The notes below the pieces were generated by a model. It ran no database searches. It had not been told where the DNA came from and was given only the letters and a program-made list of their open reading frames with translations. DNA of 14,977 nt from positions 1 to 14,977 of the forward strand of contig QIHL01000011.1 of NCBI GenBank assembly GCA_003230965.1, written 5' to 3'. The DNA comes from Candidatus Magasanikiibacteriota bacterium (GTDB lineage: Bacteria > Patescibacteriota > Patescibacteriia > Magasanikbacterales > UBA922). Below, in pieces: positions 1 to 6,377 of this stretch (position 1 is its first letter; every line of letters begins with the position of its first letter). Position numbers and translations under genes: made by a program.

Positions 1-105
1 ACACTGTTTTAAACCCATTTACCCATCTATATTTGAATATTACTCTCATATATGACTCATTTAGAGTCCAGAATGTATGTGAACTTATTCAGCAAATTGA
101 AAAAT

Positions 106-125
106 AGAGGTCTTGAAAAACCTCT
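106..125 (-). terminator. Small hairpin, possible weak terminator
   Basis: A 6-bp stem AGAGGT/ACCTCT encloses an 8-base loop. Read on the minus strand the stem is followed by ATTTTT, as in an intrinsic terminator or attenuator. Read on the plus strand it is followed by GTAAAATC, with no T-run. It directly abuts the stop of the possible partial plus-strand frame, so its direction is unclear. Confidence 0.3.
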
Positions 126-203
126 GTAAAATCTACCATAATAAGGCGGGAAAATAATTTTTATTTTAAGAGTACATTTCGTTTAACTAGTTAGTATGTA
201 ATC

Positions 204-232
204 TTTACTTTTTACTCAATATACGTTATCAT
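204..232 (+). promoter_or_regulatory. folD promoter (near-leaderless geometry)
   Basis: TTTACT at 204-209 (4 of 6 match to TTGACA) is separated by 17 bases from TATCAT at 227-232 (5 of 6 match to TATAAT). Only 14 bases lie between the -10 box and the folD ATG, so the predicted transcript would have a leader of about 7 to 8 bases and no room for a Shine-Dalgarno site. Motif matches in AT-rich DNA are easily accidental. Support comes from the same geometry recurring at secD and secA. Confidence 0.5.
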
Positions 233-246
233 ATGCATATCTTTTT

Positions 247-1089
247 ATGTTAATTGACGGACAAAAAATTGCAAACGAGATCCTCAAGGATTTAAAAATT
301 CGTGTTGAAAAACTCAAAAAAAAAGGTAGTAATCCTACACTTGCTGTTTTTTTGATTGGAGATGACAAACCCTCCCGTATCTACGTAAAAAAGAAAGAAG
401 AAGCAGCAAAATTGATTGGTCTTGACTTTGTATGCATAAAATTACCAGACGAAACATCAAAAAATAACATCATTGAACATATTAAAAAAATACAAAAAAA
501 TGTTGATGTTGCGGGTATTATTGTTCAATTACCACTACCACATCCGGACTATACAGATGATGTACTAAATACAATAGACAAAAAAAGAGATGTAGATTGT
601 TTGACCAACATAAACCTTGGTAAATTAGTAATGAAAACAGAATTTATAACACCACCAACTGCTGGTGCAGTCTTCGCAATTTTGAACTCGCTTCATATCA
701 ATTTGAAAGGAAAAAATGTGACTGTTGTTGGTATGGGAGCACTCGTTGGAAAACCAGTTTCTATTATGGCATACAATGCATACGCCAGTGTGACGACCTG
801 TAATAGTGAGACACGAGATATTTCAGACAAATGCCGTATAGCAGATATTATCATCACAGGTGTTGGAAAAAAAGATTTGATTCGTGGCAATATGGTAAAA
901 TCTGGCGCAATTGTTATTGATACTGGTATTTCATTTGAAGGGAAAAAAATTTTTGGAGATGTAAATGTAGATGAAGTTAAAAAAATTGCATCATACGTTA
1001 CACCAACTCCTGGTGGTGTTGGACCAATTACTGTCGCACAATTGCTAGCAAATACGGTTACATGTGCAGAACAACACAAAAATTTATAA
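247..1089 (+). CDS. folD: Bifunctional methylenetetrahydrofolate dehydrogenase/cyclohydrolase
   Basis: This 280-residue protein matches FolD, the cytoplasmic enzyme that oxidises 5,10-methylene-THF with NADP+ and hydrolyses the methenyl product to 10-formyl-THF for purine and initiator formyl-Met synthesis. Visible landmarks are the catalytic YxxxK (Y46, K50), the substrate-site Q94 in QLPLP, D117 in RDVDC, the dinucleotide-binding stretch VVGMGALVGKP near 158-168, and TPTPGGVGPIT near the C-terminus. The length is normal. Two landmarks differ from textbook FolD: PPTAG replaces the usual PCTPxG, and DVDC replaces DVDG. The start at 247 is chosen because the frame opens there, the N-terminus (MLIDGQKIA) aligns with the family, and a promoter lies just upstream. 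No Shine-Dalgarno site is visible. The last six bases overlap the convergent dihydrouridine synthase gene. Confidence 0.95.
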   Translation: MLIDGQKIANEILKDLKIRVEKLKKKGSNPTLAVFLIGDDKPSRIYVKKKEEAAKLIGLDFVCIKLPDETSKNNIIEHIKKIQKNVDVAGIIVQLPLPHPDYTDDVLNTIDKKRDVDCLTNINLGKLVMKTEFITPPTAGAVFAILNSLHINLKGKNVTVVGMGALVGKPVSIMAYNAYASVTTCNSETRDISDKCRIADIIITGVGKKDLIRGNMVKSGAIVIDTGISFEGKKIFGDVNVDEVKKIASYVTPTPGGVGPITVAQLLANTVTCAEQHKNL

Positions 1090-2124
1090 TATATTATTTT
1101 GAATAACCAATTCATACAGAATTCCTTCTAATTCTTCTAAACTGTTAATCCGTACAAGCCGACTACGAAATTCTTTAATCAAAGGAATATCAATGCTAAA
1201 TTTATTTTGCTTCAAATACCAAGATAAATGTTTTCGAAAACTTGCAATTGCTTTTTTTTCTAATTCTTCTAATTTCATATTCATTATTTTTTTATTTTTT
1301 GAAAGTAAGAGAAATTGTATATGATATTTTACATGGAGCGTTGCGTGTTTAAAAATAATACGCATACGTTCTTCAATAGAAATAATATAATTTGGATCTA
1401 GCACTTTTTTGAAAAACCAAGGATTACCAAGTACACCACGAGCAATCAAAACCCCGTCTGCACCAGTTTGTTTCAATACCTCATCAACTTGCTCTGGTTT
1501 GTGAATATCACCATTTGCCAAAAGTGGCACTGTTGCAATCTCTTTTGCCTGTTTAATTCGTCCCCAATCACACACACCACTATAACCTTGCTTTTTTGTT
1601 CGTCCATGAATAGTAATCATGTCAGCACCAGCTGATTCTATTGCAGGAATAAATGTCTTAAATGTATCAGGATTATCCCAACCAAGACGAATTTTTACAG
1701 ACAATGGCGTATCCCCTATTGCTCGTTTCATCTCGCGCACAATATTGCCAGCAACTTCTGCGTCTTTCATGAGTGCAGCTCCGTTGAAATTACTAGTAAT
1801 CTTGTATACTGGACAACCAATGTTAATATCAATGCCTTCTGGACGTGCATGCTCCATGACAATCTCAGCAGCTTTTGCCATGGTTAATGGATGCGCACCA
1901 AAAATCTGCTGAACAATCGGACGTTCAATTTCAACGAAGTCAATCATACAAAGAGTCTTTTTATTATCACGCACCAAAGCTTCGCTAGATACCATTTCAC
2001 GAAACACAATATCAGCGCCACCAATCTCACGAACAATTTGACAAAATGCAGAATCTGTCATATCAGCCATAGGAGACAGCGCCAAAATTGGTTTATTTTT
2101 TAAGAAAATATCTTGAATCAACAT
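1084..2124 (-). CDS. dusB: tRNA-dihydrouridine synthase (DusB-like)
   Basis: A 346-residue FMN-dependent enzyme of the Dus family, which reduces specific uridines in the tRNA D-loop to dihydrouridine using NAD(P)H. The TIM-barrel core (about residues 8-240) begins with LALSPMADMTDSAFC. It carries the catalytic cysteine C104 in NIGCPVYK, K144 in SVKIRLGW, H173 in TIHGRTKKQGYSG, and the FMN phosphate-binding elements NGDI (204-207) and IARGVLGNPWFF (227-238). The final 100 residues form the helical tRNA-binding part. Length and motifs fit DusB best, but the exact paralogue and target uridine cannot be fixed from sequence alone. The gene is convergent with folD, and the stop codons interlock. 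No clear promoter or Shine-Dalgarno site was found upstream of the ATG. Confidence 0.93.
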   Translation of the reverse strand: MLIQDIFLKNKPILALSPMADMTDSAFCQIVREIGGADIVFREMVSSEALVRDNKKTLCMIDFVEIERPIVQQIFGAHPLTMAKAAEIVMEHARPEGIDINIGCPVYKITSNFNGAALMKDAEVAGNIVREMKRAIGDTPLSVKIRLGWDNPDTFKTFIPAIESAGADMITIHGRTKKQGYSGVCDWGRIKQAKEIATVPLLANGDIHKPEQVDEVLKQTGADGVLIARGVLGNPWFFKKVLDPNYIISIEERMRIIFKHATLHVKYHIQFLLLSKNKKIMNMKLEELEKKAIASFRKHLSWYLKQNKFSIDIPLIKEFRSRLVRINSLEELEGILYELVIQNNIL

Positions 2125-2247
2125 ATTGCAATACCCTATATCATTTTGTACAAAAAATCAACCCCATTCATGCTCATCGCACATCAAATACTTTTGTCAT
2201 ACAAACACACGTACATTTTATAAAAATAGACACTTGAAACAGAACAC

Positions 2248-2276
2248 TTGACAAAACTTACAAGACCAGCCATACT
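2248..2276 (+). promoter_or_regulatory. Promoter of the cobalamin riboswitch transcript
   Basis: A perfect -35 TTGACA at 2248-2253 is followed after 17 bases by CATACT at 2271-2276 (4 of 6 match to TATAAT). The predicted start near 2283 falls about ten bases before the first paired base of the riboswitch, exactly where a riboswitch transcript should begin. No other gene feature is seen between the dihydrouridine synthase start at 2124 and this promoter. Confidence 0.6.
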
Positions 2277-2292
2277 AACTTTACAATTCAGT

Positions 2293-2385
2293 CGCATACT
2301 TGTGGAAGTAGGGTGAAATTCCCTCACTGTGCCGCAACGGTAATCTCTGACAAAGAGTCAGAGTAGTCCGATCTTCAAGTATGTG
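2293..2385 (+). promoter_or_regulatory. Cobalamin (vitamin B12) riboswitch, compact form
   Basis: The sequence carries the B12-box core GCCGCAACGGTAA (2331-2343), preceded by a GGGTGAAATTCCC hairpin (2311-2323) and followed by GTCAGAGTAGTCC (2357-2369), the AGTCAGxxxACC-like element. The whole is closed by a 10-bp P1-like stem: 2293-2302 pairs with 2376-2385, including one G-U pair. An internal stem CTCTGAC/GTCAGAG (2345-2351 with 2357-2363) and a short GGA/TCC pairing (2304-2306 with 2367-2369) are also visible. At about 93 bases it lacks room for the large peripheral helices of classical AdoCbl switches, so it may belong to the smaller class II or variant group. The downstream genes encode B12-binding-type domains, which supports the call. 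Ligand subtype is unknown. Confidence 0.87.
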
Positions 2386-2431
2386 TATATCCCGAGCAGG
2401 AATAGACGTATGCTTTTTTTCATTATCAAAG

Positions 2432-2460
2432 CACCTTCTCCTAATCGGGAAGGTGTTTTT
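2432..2460 (+). terminator. Riboswitch intrinsic terminator (expression platform)
   Basis: CACCTTC at 2432-2438 (C2432 onward) pairs with GAAGGTG at 2449-2455, extendable inward by T-G and C-G pairs, and is followed by five T residues at 2456-2460. It lies between the aptamer and the first gene, so transcription attenuation by B12 is likely. A competing hairpin, TGCTTT (2411-2416) with AAAGCA (2428-2433), overlaps the 5' arm of the terminator and could act as an antiterminator; that part is inference. Bases 2461-2503, between the terminator and the ATG, contain no Shine-Dalgarno site. Confidence 0.75.
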
Positions 2461-2503
2461 ATTCATCTTAAAATTAAAATTTTTAATCTCTAATCTTTTA
2501 TGT

Positions 2504-3160
2504 ATGTCTTTCATCCATAAACATAAACCACATCTTATTATTTGGACTATACTTCTCGTGATTGTCGGGGTGAGCGGTTATATTGCGTTTGGTACAAAGA
2601 CTAATCAAAAGTCTTTGCTATTAGCTCCACACTCTCAAGTACAGGTTGATACACAGTCAAACAAAACAACAACAACTGGTACTTTCGTCAAAACGCATAA
2701 AAAAAATATAAAAACTCTAAATAAAAGACTACAAACTACATTAACAGAAAATAAAAAAATAAAAAATTCAAGCCAAAAACCATTAACTACAACAACACAG
2801 AAAAATCAAACTTTGAACTCTGAACAAACAGTAACAGCAAATACGACAACGCCTGTTTACAATATTACACTTCAAGTAGACAATAAAAAATATAGAGCAA
2901 CCATCACAAAACCAATCTCTGTATATCAACTTATGCAAAAACTAAAAAAAACAAACCACTTTACATTTACTGGAACAGACTATGGATCAGGTATGGGATT
3001 TTTTGTTAAAACTATAAATGGTAAAGCAAATAATACACATGCAGGAACTTATTGGATTTTTTTTGTAAATGGTAAAAAATCTACAAGAGGTGTTTCAACT
3101 AAAATTATTCATAAAGGGGATATAATTTCTTGGGCTTATGAAAAAGATACATCAGATTAA
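2504..3160 (+). CDS. Membrane-anchored DUF4430 (transcobalamin-like) protein
   Basis: This 218-residue protein has a short basic N-terminus, one membrane segment (about 10-29, rich in I/L/V), a T/K/N-rich low-complexity linker (about 30-117), and a C-terminal DUF4430 domain (about 118-213). The domain shows the family hallmarks SVYQLMQKL, GSGMGFFVKTING, YWIFFVNGK and HKGDIISWAY. DUF4430 corresponds to the beta-domain of transcobalamin and intrinsic factor, so a role in holding cobalamin at the cell surface is likely given the riboswitch upstream; the binding itself is inference. The frame is open back to 2381, but that start lies inside the riboswitch, so the ATG at 2504, after the terminator and before the membrane anchor, is chosen. 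Another ATG at 2500 is out of frame. The 3' end overlaps the next gene by 23 bases, suggesting co-translation. Confidence 0.85.
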   Translation: MSFIHKHKPHLIIWTILLVIVGVSGYIAFGTKTNQKSLLLAPHSQVQVDTQSNKTTTTGTFVKTHKKNIKTLNKRLQTTLTENKKIKNSSQKPLTTTTQKNQTLNSEQTVTANTTTPVYNITLQVDNKKYRATITKPISVYQLMQKLKKTNHFTFTGTDYGSGMGFFVKTINGKANNTHAGTYWIFFVNGKKSTRGVSTKIIHKGDIISWAYEKDTSD

Positions 3161-5762
3161 TTCTACAATTTTTATTACAATTTTTGCATTGGCTATACTT
3201 GCAGTTGCACTTCCAAGATTTGCATTTGCGGATAATGCTACTTCTACCTCAAATAACATACAAACCACATATTGTGGAATGAATGAATCAAAAACAAGTT
3301 CTTCAACTGCGTACACACTAAGTGTTCAAGCAAGTACATCTTCCATCATATTTAGCAGTAGTACAATAACACTAACGCCATTTTTGCAATCTAGTTCTAG
3401 TTCTATAGTACAAATAACACAAACACCAGTAACATACATGTCAAATGGAAATATCATTGCTACAAGTACTGGTGTATATAACTGGACACCATCAACGACT
3501 GGAACTTTTTCAATTACTATTTCTACAAATAATTGTACAACCAGTAAATCAATTGATATTTCTGTACTAGATCAATCCAAATCATCTACTGATTCATCTT
3601 CTACAAGTAGTGATGCTTCAACAACTTCTTCAACAACTTCTTCAACAACTTCTTCAACAACTTCTTCAACAACTTCTTCAACAACTCACCTAACTATTCG
3701 TCATTATAATACTATTATATTTGATGGTATGGTTTCATTTCCAAGTTCTACAATCTTAACCTACCACGATTCCAAAGATACTACGCAGTCTAATACGACA
3801 ACAAAAGTGCACTCTGTACTTGCACTGATTCAAGATGCAGCCAATCAAAGCGGTTCTTTTTCAGTCTCTGATCTTACATATTATTCATCATACGGAAGTT
3901 TTTATATACATTGTCTCGCATTTTCCACAACAAGCGCATGTAATAACTGGCAGTATGTTGTAAATGGTACATACCCGAGCGTGAGCATGGATAAATATAA
4001 TATTTCTTCAACAAGTTCTTCAGATGTATACCTCTATTTTGGTAATCAATATTATATCTCACTTAGCACGTCAACAATAAAAACTAATGAATCAGTTACA
4101 GCGACGCTAAAAGAATACGACTATCAAAATAATACTGAAATACCTAAAAAAAACACAAAACTTTTAGCAACAAATCCAATTCTATCTGATTATTCTAACT
4201 ATCATCCAGCAACTGTGACGTCATCAATAACAGATACAAATGGCAATGCAATCTTTAACTTTTCTACAACTGGAACATACTATATTACATTACCAAATAC
4301 ATATTGGCCAGGCGACACACTTATAGTAACAACTACACCTATAGTATCAACGTCAACAATTACTACAACTACAAGTGGCAGTAACTCACCAAACTACTCA
4401 AATAGTAGCAATACGCCAAACATATCTTCTGCTATTCAATTTCTTAAATTACAACAAAATGCTAATGGATCAATTGGTAATAATGTCTTGTTTAGTGATT
4501 GGTCAGCTATTGCTCTTGGAGTTGGAGATCCAGATGGAAATGCAACAAAAAAATTAACAACATATCTAAAAACAAATCCAAATGCATATATTGGATTCAA
4601 CGCAACCACAGACGCAGCCAGACGTGCAATGGCGTTGATGGCACTTGGCGTAAATCCATATTCTGGAACGAACACAAATTATATTCAAGCAATCATAAAA
4701 AATTTTAATGGTACCAGTTTTACAGATCAGCATGGAAACGCAAATTTATTAAACAGCGATGTATTTGCGTTAATTCCACTTTTAAATGCTGGCTATACTT
4801 CAAATGATTCAATTGTAACGAATAGCATTGCCTATCTCATCTCACACCAAAACCAGAGTGGATCATTTGGTAGTCCAGACGTAACTGCTGCAGCAATAGA
4901 GGTTTTTACACAGGTAAAAAGTTTGCCAAATGTAAATAGTGCTATAACAAAAGCAATCACCTACTTGAAATCTACACAAAAAAATAATGGTGGTTGGGGA
5001 AATATTTATAGTACAACATGGGTTGAACAAGCAATTGCTGCGCTTGGTCAATCTGAATCTGATTGGATAAAAAATGGGAATACACCAGCAGAAAGTTTAG
5101 TGAGTAAACAATCTATAACTGATGGCGGTTTTTTGCCAACTGATACAACAGACAATCGCATCTGGGCAACAGCATCTGCAATACCAGCACTTGAAGCAAA
5201 ATCATGGGGAGCAATCCTACACACATTTGATAAACCTAAATCGTCCACACAAACTAATACATCAATATATTATCGTAACACAACAATTGATACAACCACT
5301 ACAACACATGTGGCGACGTCAACCAAAAATACAACAACAACTAAACAATCAGTTGATACATCCACCACAACACTTGATACGACAACAACAAGTGAAGCCA
5401 CTACAACTACACTCATTCCAATTTTTATCATGAAACCAACAACAACAGTACAAACAACAAATACTAAAATAACAACATTAAAACCAACTCCAGTAATTAT
5501 TCAAAATATAAAAAAACTACCAATTTTAACTCCATCAAACTCAAAAACATTTATTCAACAACTAACCTCAACTCATAAATCCTTAAACAATTTAATCAAT
5601 ACACCAACAAAAAAAGCAACAGGCACATATTTTCTCTCAGCAGACACATCAAACACTACTCCAATTCAATCTACAGCAAAAGATGTATTTGCAACAGCAA
5701 CGACGCTCGCAACAGGCATGGGGGGCTATTTAGCTTGGAAACTCCTACAAACTTTGATATAA
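3138..5762 (+). CDS. Exported DUF4430 plus alpha-toroid cobalamin-binding-like protein
   Basis: An 874-residue secreted or surface protein. A signal peptide ends at AFA-DN (about residue 31). Then come an Ig-like beta region with C46 and C133 (about 45-144), a Ser/Thr linker with TTSS repeats (145-183), a DUF4430-like domain (about 184-305, with HSVLALIQDAA and NWQYVVNG, plus C259 and C268), and a second Ig/carboxypeptidase-regulatory-like region (about 306-400). An alpha-toroid domain follows (about 429-695) with repeated helical pairs marked by QNANGSIG, QNQSGSFG, QKNNGGWG and SITDGGF. A Thr-rich stalk and a weakly hydrophobic tail (849-874) end the protein and may anchor it. Alpha-toroid plus DUF4430-like beta domain is the composition of intrinsic factor and transcobalamin, but here the beta domain comes first. 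With the B12 riboswitch this points to cobalamin capture. An enzymatic prenyltransferase or cyclase role is unlikely because no catalytic DxDD motif was seen. Confidence 0.82.
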   Translation: MKKIHQINSTIFITIFALAILAVALPRFAFADNATSTSNNIQTTYCGMNESKTSSSTAYTLSVQASTSSIIFSSSTITLTPFLQSSSSSIVQITQTPVTYMSNGNIIATSTGVYNWTPSTTGTFSITISTNNCTTSKSIDISVLDQSKSSTDSSSTSSDASTTSSTTSSTTSSTTSSTTSSTTHLTIRHYNTIIFDGMVSFPSSTILTYHDSKDTTQSNTTTKVHSVLALIQDAANQSGSFSVSDLTYYSSYGSFYIHCLAFSTTSACNNWQYVVNGTYPSVSMDKYNISSTSSSDVYLYFGNQYYISLSTSTIKTNESVTATLKEYDYQNNTEIPKKNTKLLATNPILSDYSNYHPATVTSSITDTNGNAIFNFSTTGTYYITLPNTYWPGDTLIVTTTPIVSTSTITTTTSGSNSPNYSNSSNTPNISSAIQFLKLQQNANGSIGNNVLFSDWSAIALGVGDPDGNATKKLTTYLKTNPNAYIGFNATTDAARRAMALMALGVNPYSGTNTNYIQAIIKNFNGTSFTDQHGNANLLNSDVFALIPLLNAGYTSNDSIVTNSIAYLISHQNQSGSFGSPDVTAAAIEVFTQVKSLPNVNSAITKAITYLKSTQKNNGGWGNIYSTTWVEQAIAALGQSESDWIKNGNTPAESLVSKQSITDGGFLPTDTTDNRIWATASAIPALEAKSWGAILHTFDKPKSSTQTNTSIYYRNTTIDTTTTTHVATSTKNTTTTKQSVDTSTTTLDTTTTSEATTTTLIPIFIMKPTTTVQTTNTKITTLKPTPVIIQNIKKLPILTPSNSKTFIQQLTSTHKSLNNLINTPTKKATGTYFLSADTSNTTPIQSTAKDVFATATTLATGMGGYLAWKLLQTLI
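3617..3688 (+). repeat. 12-bp tandem repeat in the Ser/Thr linker
   Basis: The unit TTCAACAACTTC repeats head to tail five times without error (3617-3676), and a sixth, partly diverged copy (3677-3688) ends the array. It encodes a TTSS linker at about residues 160-183 of the 874-residue protein. Because the unit is 12 bases, gain or loss of copies would lengthen or shorten the linker without a frameshift. Confidence 0.95.
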
Positions 5763-5763
5763 T
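5735..5763 (+). promoter_or_regulatory. Possible internal promoter for the DUF6580 gene
   Basis: TTGGAA at 5735-5740 (4 of 6 match) and a perfect TATAAT at 5758-5763 are separated by 17 bases; the -10 box overlaps the stop codon of the preceding gene. If used, the transcript would start near 5770, giving a leader of about 18 bases before the ATG at 5788, and the membrane protein could be made independently of the riboswitch. Chance occurrence in AT-rich DNA is possible. Confidence 0.4.
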
Positions 5764-5787
5764 TTATGTACTAATTGATCAATCTTT

Positions 5788-6339
5788 ATGAATAAAAAAA
5801 CTAATATATTTATTATTGCGATTCTTTTTATTGCACTAGCTATAAGCGCTCGTCTGCTCCCGCATCCAGCAAATGTAACACCAATAGCAGCTTTGGCATT
5901 AGTTGCTGGTATCTACTTACCAAAACTCTGGGCAATTTTAGCACCACTCGCTGCAATGTTTATTAGTGATATTTTCATTGGTTTTTATGACTGGAAAATA
6001 ATGATAATTGTATATGGAAGTTTTGTTCTTATAGGTCTGATTGGTCTTTTAGTACGCAAAAAAAAACACCTATGGTCAATTATTGGTGGAATTACGCTTG
6101 GATCTATTATTTTTTTTCTGGCAACAAACGGTGCTGTCTGGTTGTTTGGAACACTTTATCCACATACAATTTCAGGATTGATAGAAAGCTATATTATGGG
6201 TCTTCCATTCTTTCGTAATAGTATTATAGGAAATTTATTCTATACAGTTGTATTAGCTAGTATTGCAGAATTCAATTTTTACCTAATGAAAAGAAATAAT
6301 AGTAGAACTATTTTTATGTCTTCAAACACTAAAAAATAA
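5788..6339 (+). CDS. DUF6580 multi-pass membrane protein, candidate cobalamin permease
   Basis: This 183-residue protein is almost entirely membrane-embedded, with about six hydrophobic segments (about 5-21, 31-44, 46-64, 72-89, 97-120, 145-165). It shows the conserved pattern of the DUF6580 family: RLLPHPANVTPI (22-32), AAMFISDIFIGFYDW (about 55-69), LATNGAVWL (111-119), YPHTISGL (124-131) and GLPFFRN (138-144). Size and topology resemble the substrate-binding S component of energy-coupling factor transporters. It starts 25 bases after the 874-residue surface protein, downstream of a cobalamin riboswitch. An inner-membrane B12 uptake role is therefore a reasonable inference, but not shown by the sequence. 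No ATPase or T component is in the window. The tail after residue 168 is polar. No Shine-Dalgarno site precedes the ATG. Confidence 0.82.
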   Translation: MNKKTNIFIIAILFIALAISARLLPHPANVTPIAALALVAGIYLPKLWAILAPLAAMFISDIFIGFYDWKIMIIVYGSFVLIGLIGLLVRKKKHLWSIIGGITLGSIIFFLATNGAVWLFGTLYPHTISGLIESYIMGLPFFRNSIIGNLFYTVVLASIAEFNFYLMKRNNSRTIFMSSNTKK

Positions 6340-6377
6340 CTAGATATATAAATTATAAAAACTCTACAATTATATTT

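Larger units (their letters stand above)
1..246. other. Left-edge region, no firm gene
   Basis: No gene can be called with confidence. Two weak possibilities conflict. A plus-strand frame is open from base 3 to a TAG at 105-107, about 34 residues ending in ELIQQIEK, and could be the tail of a gene cut by the window edge. On the minus strand an ATG at 47-49 opens a frame (MRVIFKYRWV...) running off the left edge. Nothing in either identifies a family. The remainder holds a short hairpin and the folD promoter. Confidence 0.25.

Noticed and set aside
693..1115. A 140-codon open frame on the minus strand within folD.
   Set aside because: It is antisense to a clear FolD coding region and resembles no family; AT-rich coding DNA often leaves such shadow frames.
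2381..2503. The DUF4430 frame is open from an ATG at 2381, which would add 41 residues.
   Set aside because: That start lies inside the riboswitch closing stem, and the extra part would cross the terminator; the membrane anchor follows the ATG at 2504 directly.
3617..3688. The repeat array was considered as a CRISPR.
   Set aside because: The units are 12 bases, head to tail with no spacers, and are in frame within a gene.
5122..5433. A 103-codon open frame (Gln/His-rich) in a second plus-strand frame of the 874-residue protein gene.
   Set aside because: It is produced by the ACA/CAA-rich Thr stalk read out of frame.
4436..5690. The alpha-toroid domain could signal a terpene cyclase or prenyltransferase.
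   Set aside because: No DxDD or zinc-site motif was found, the protein is exported and sits under a B12 riboswitch, which fits a cobalamin-binding-type toroid better.
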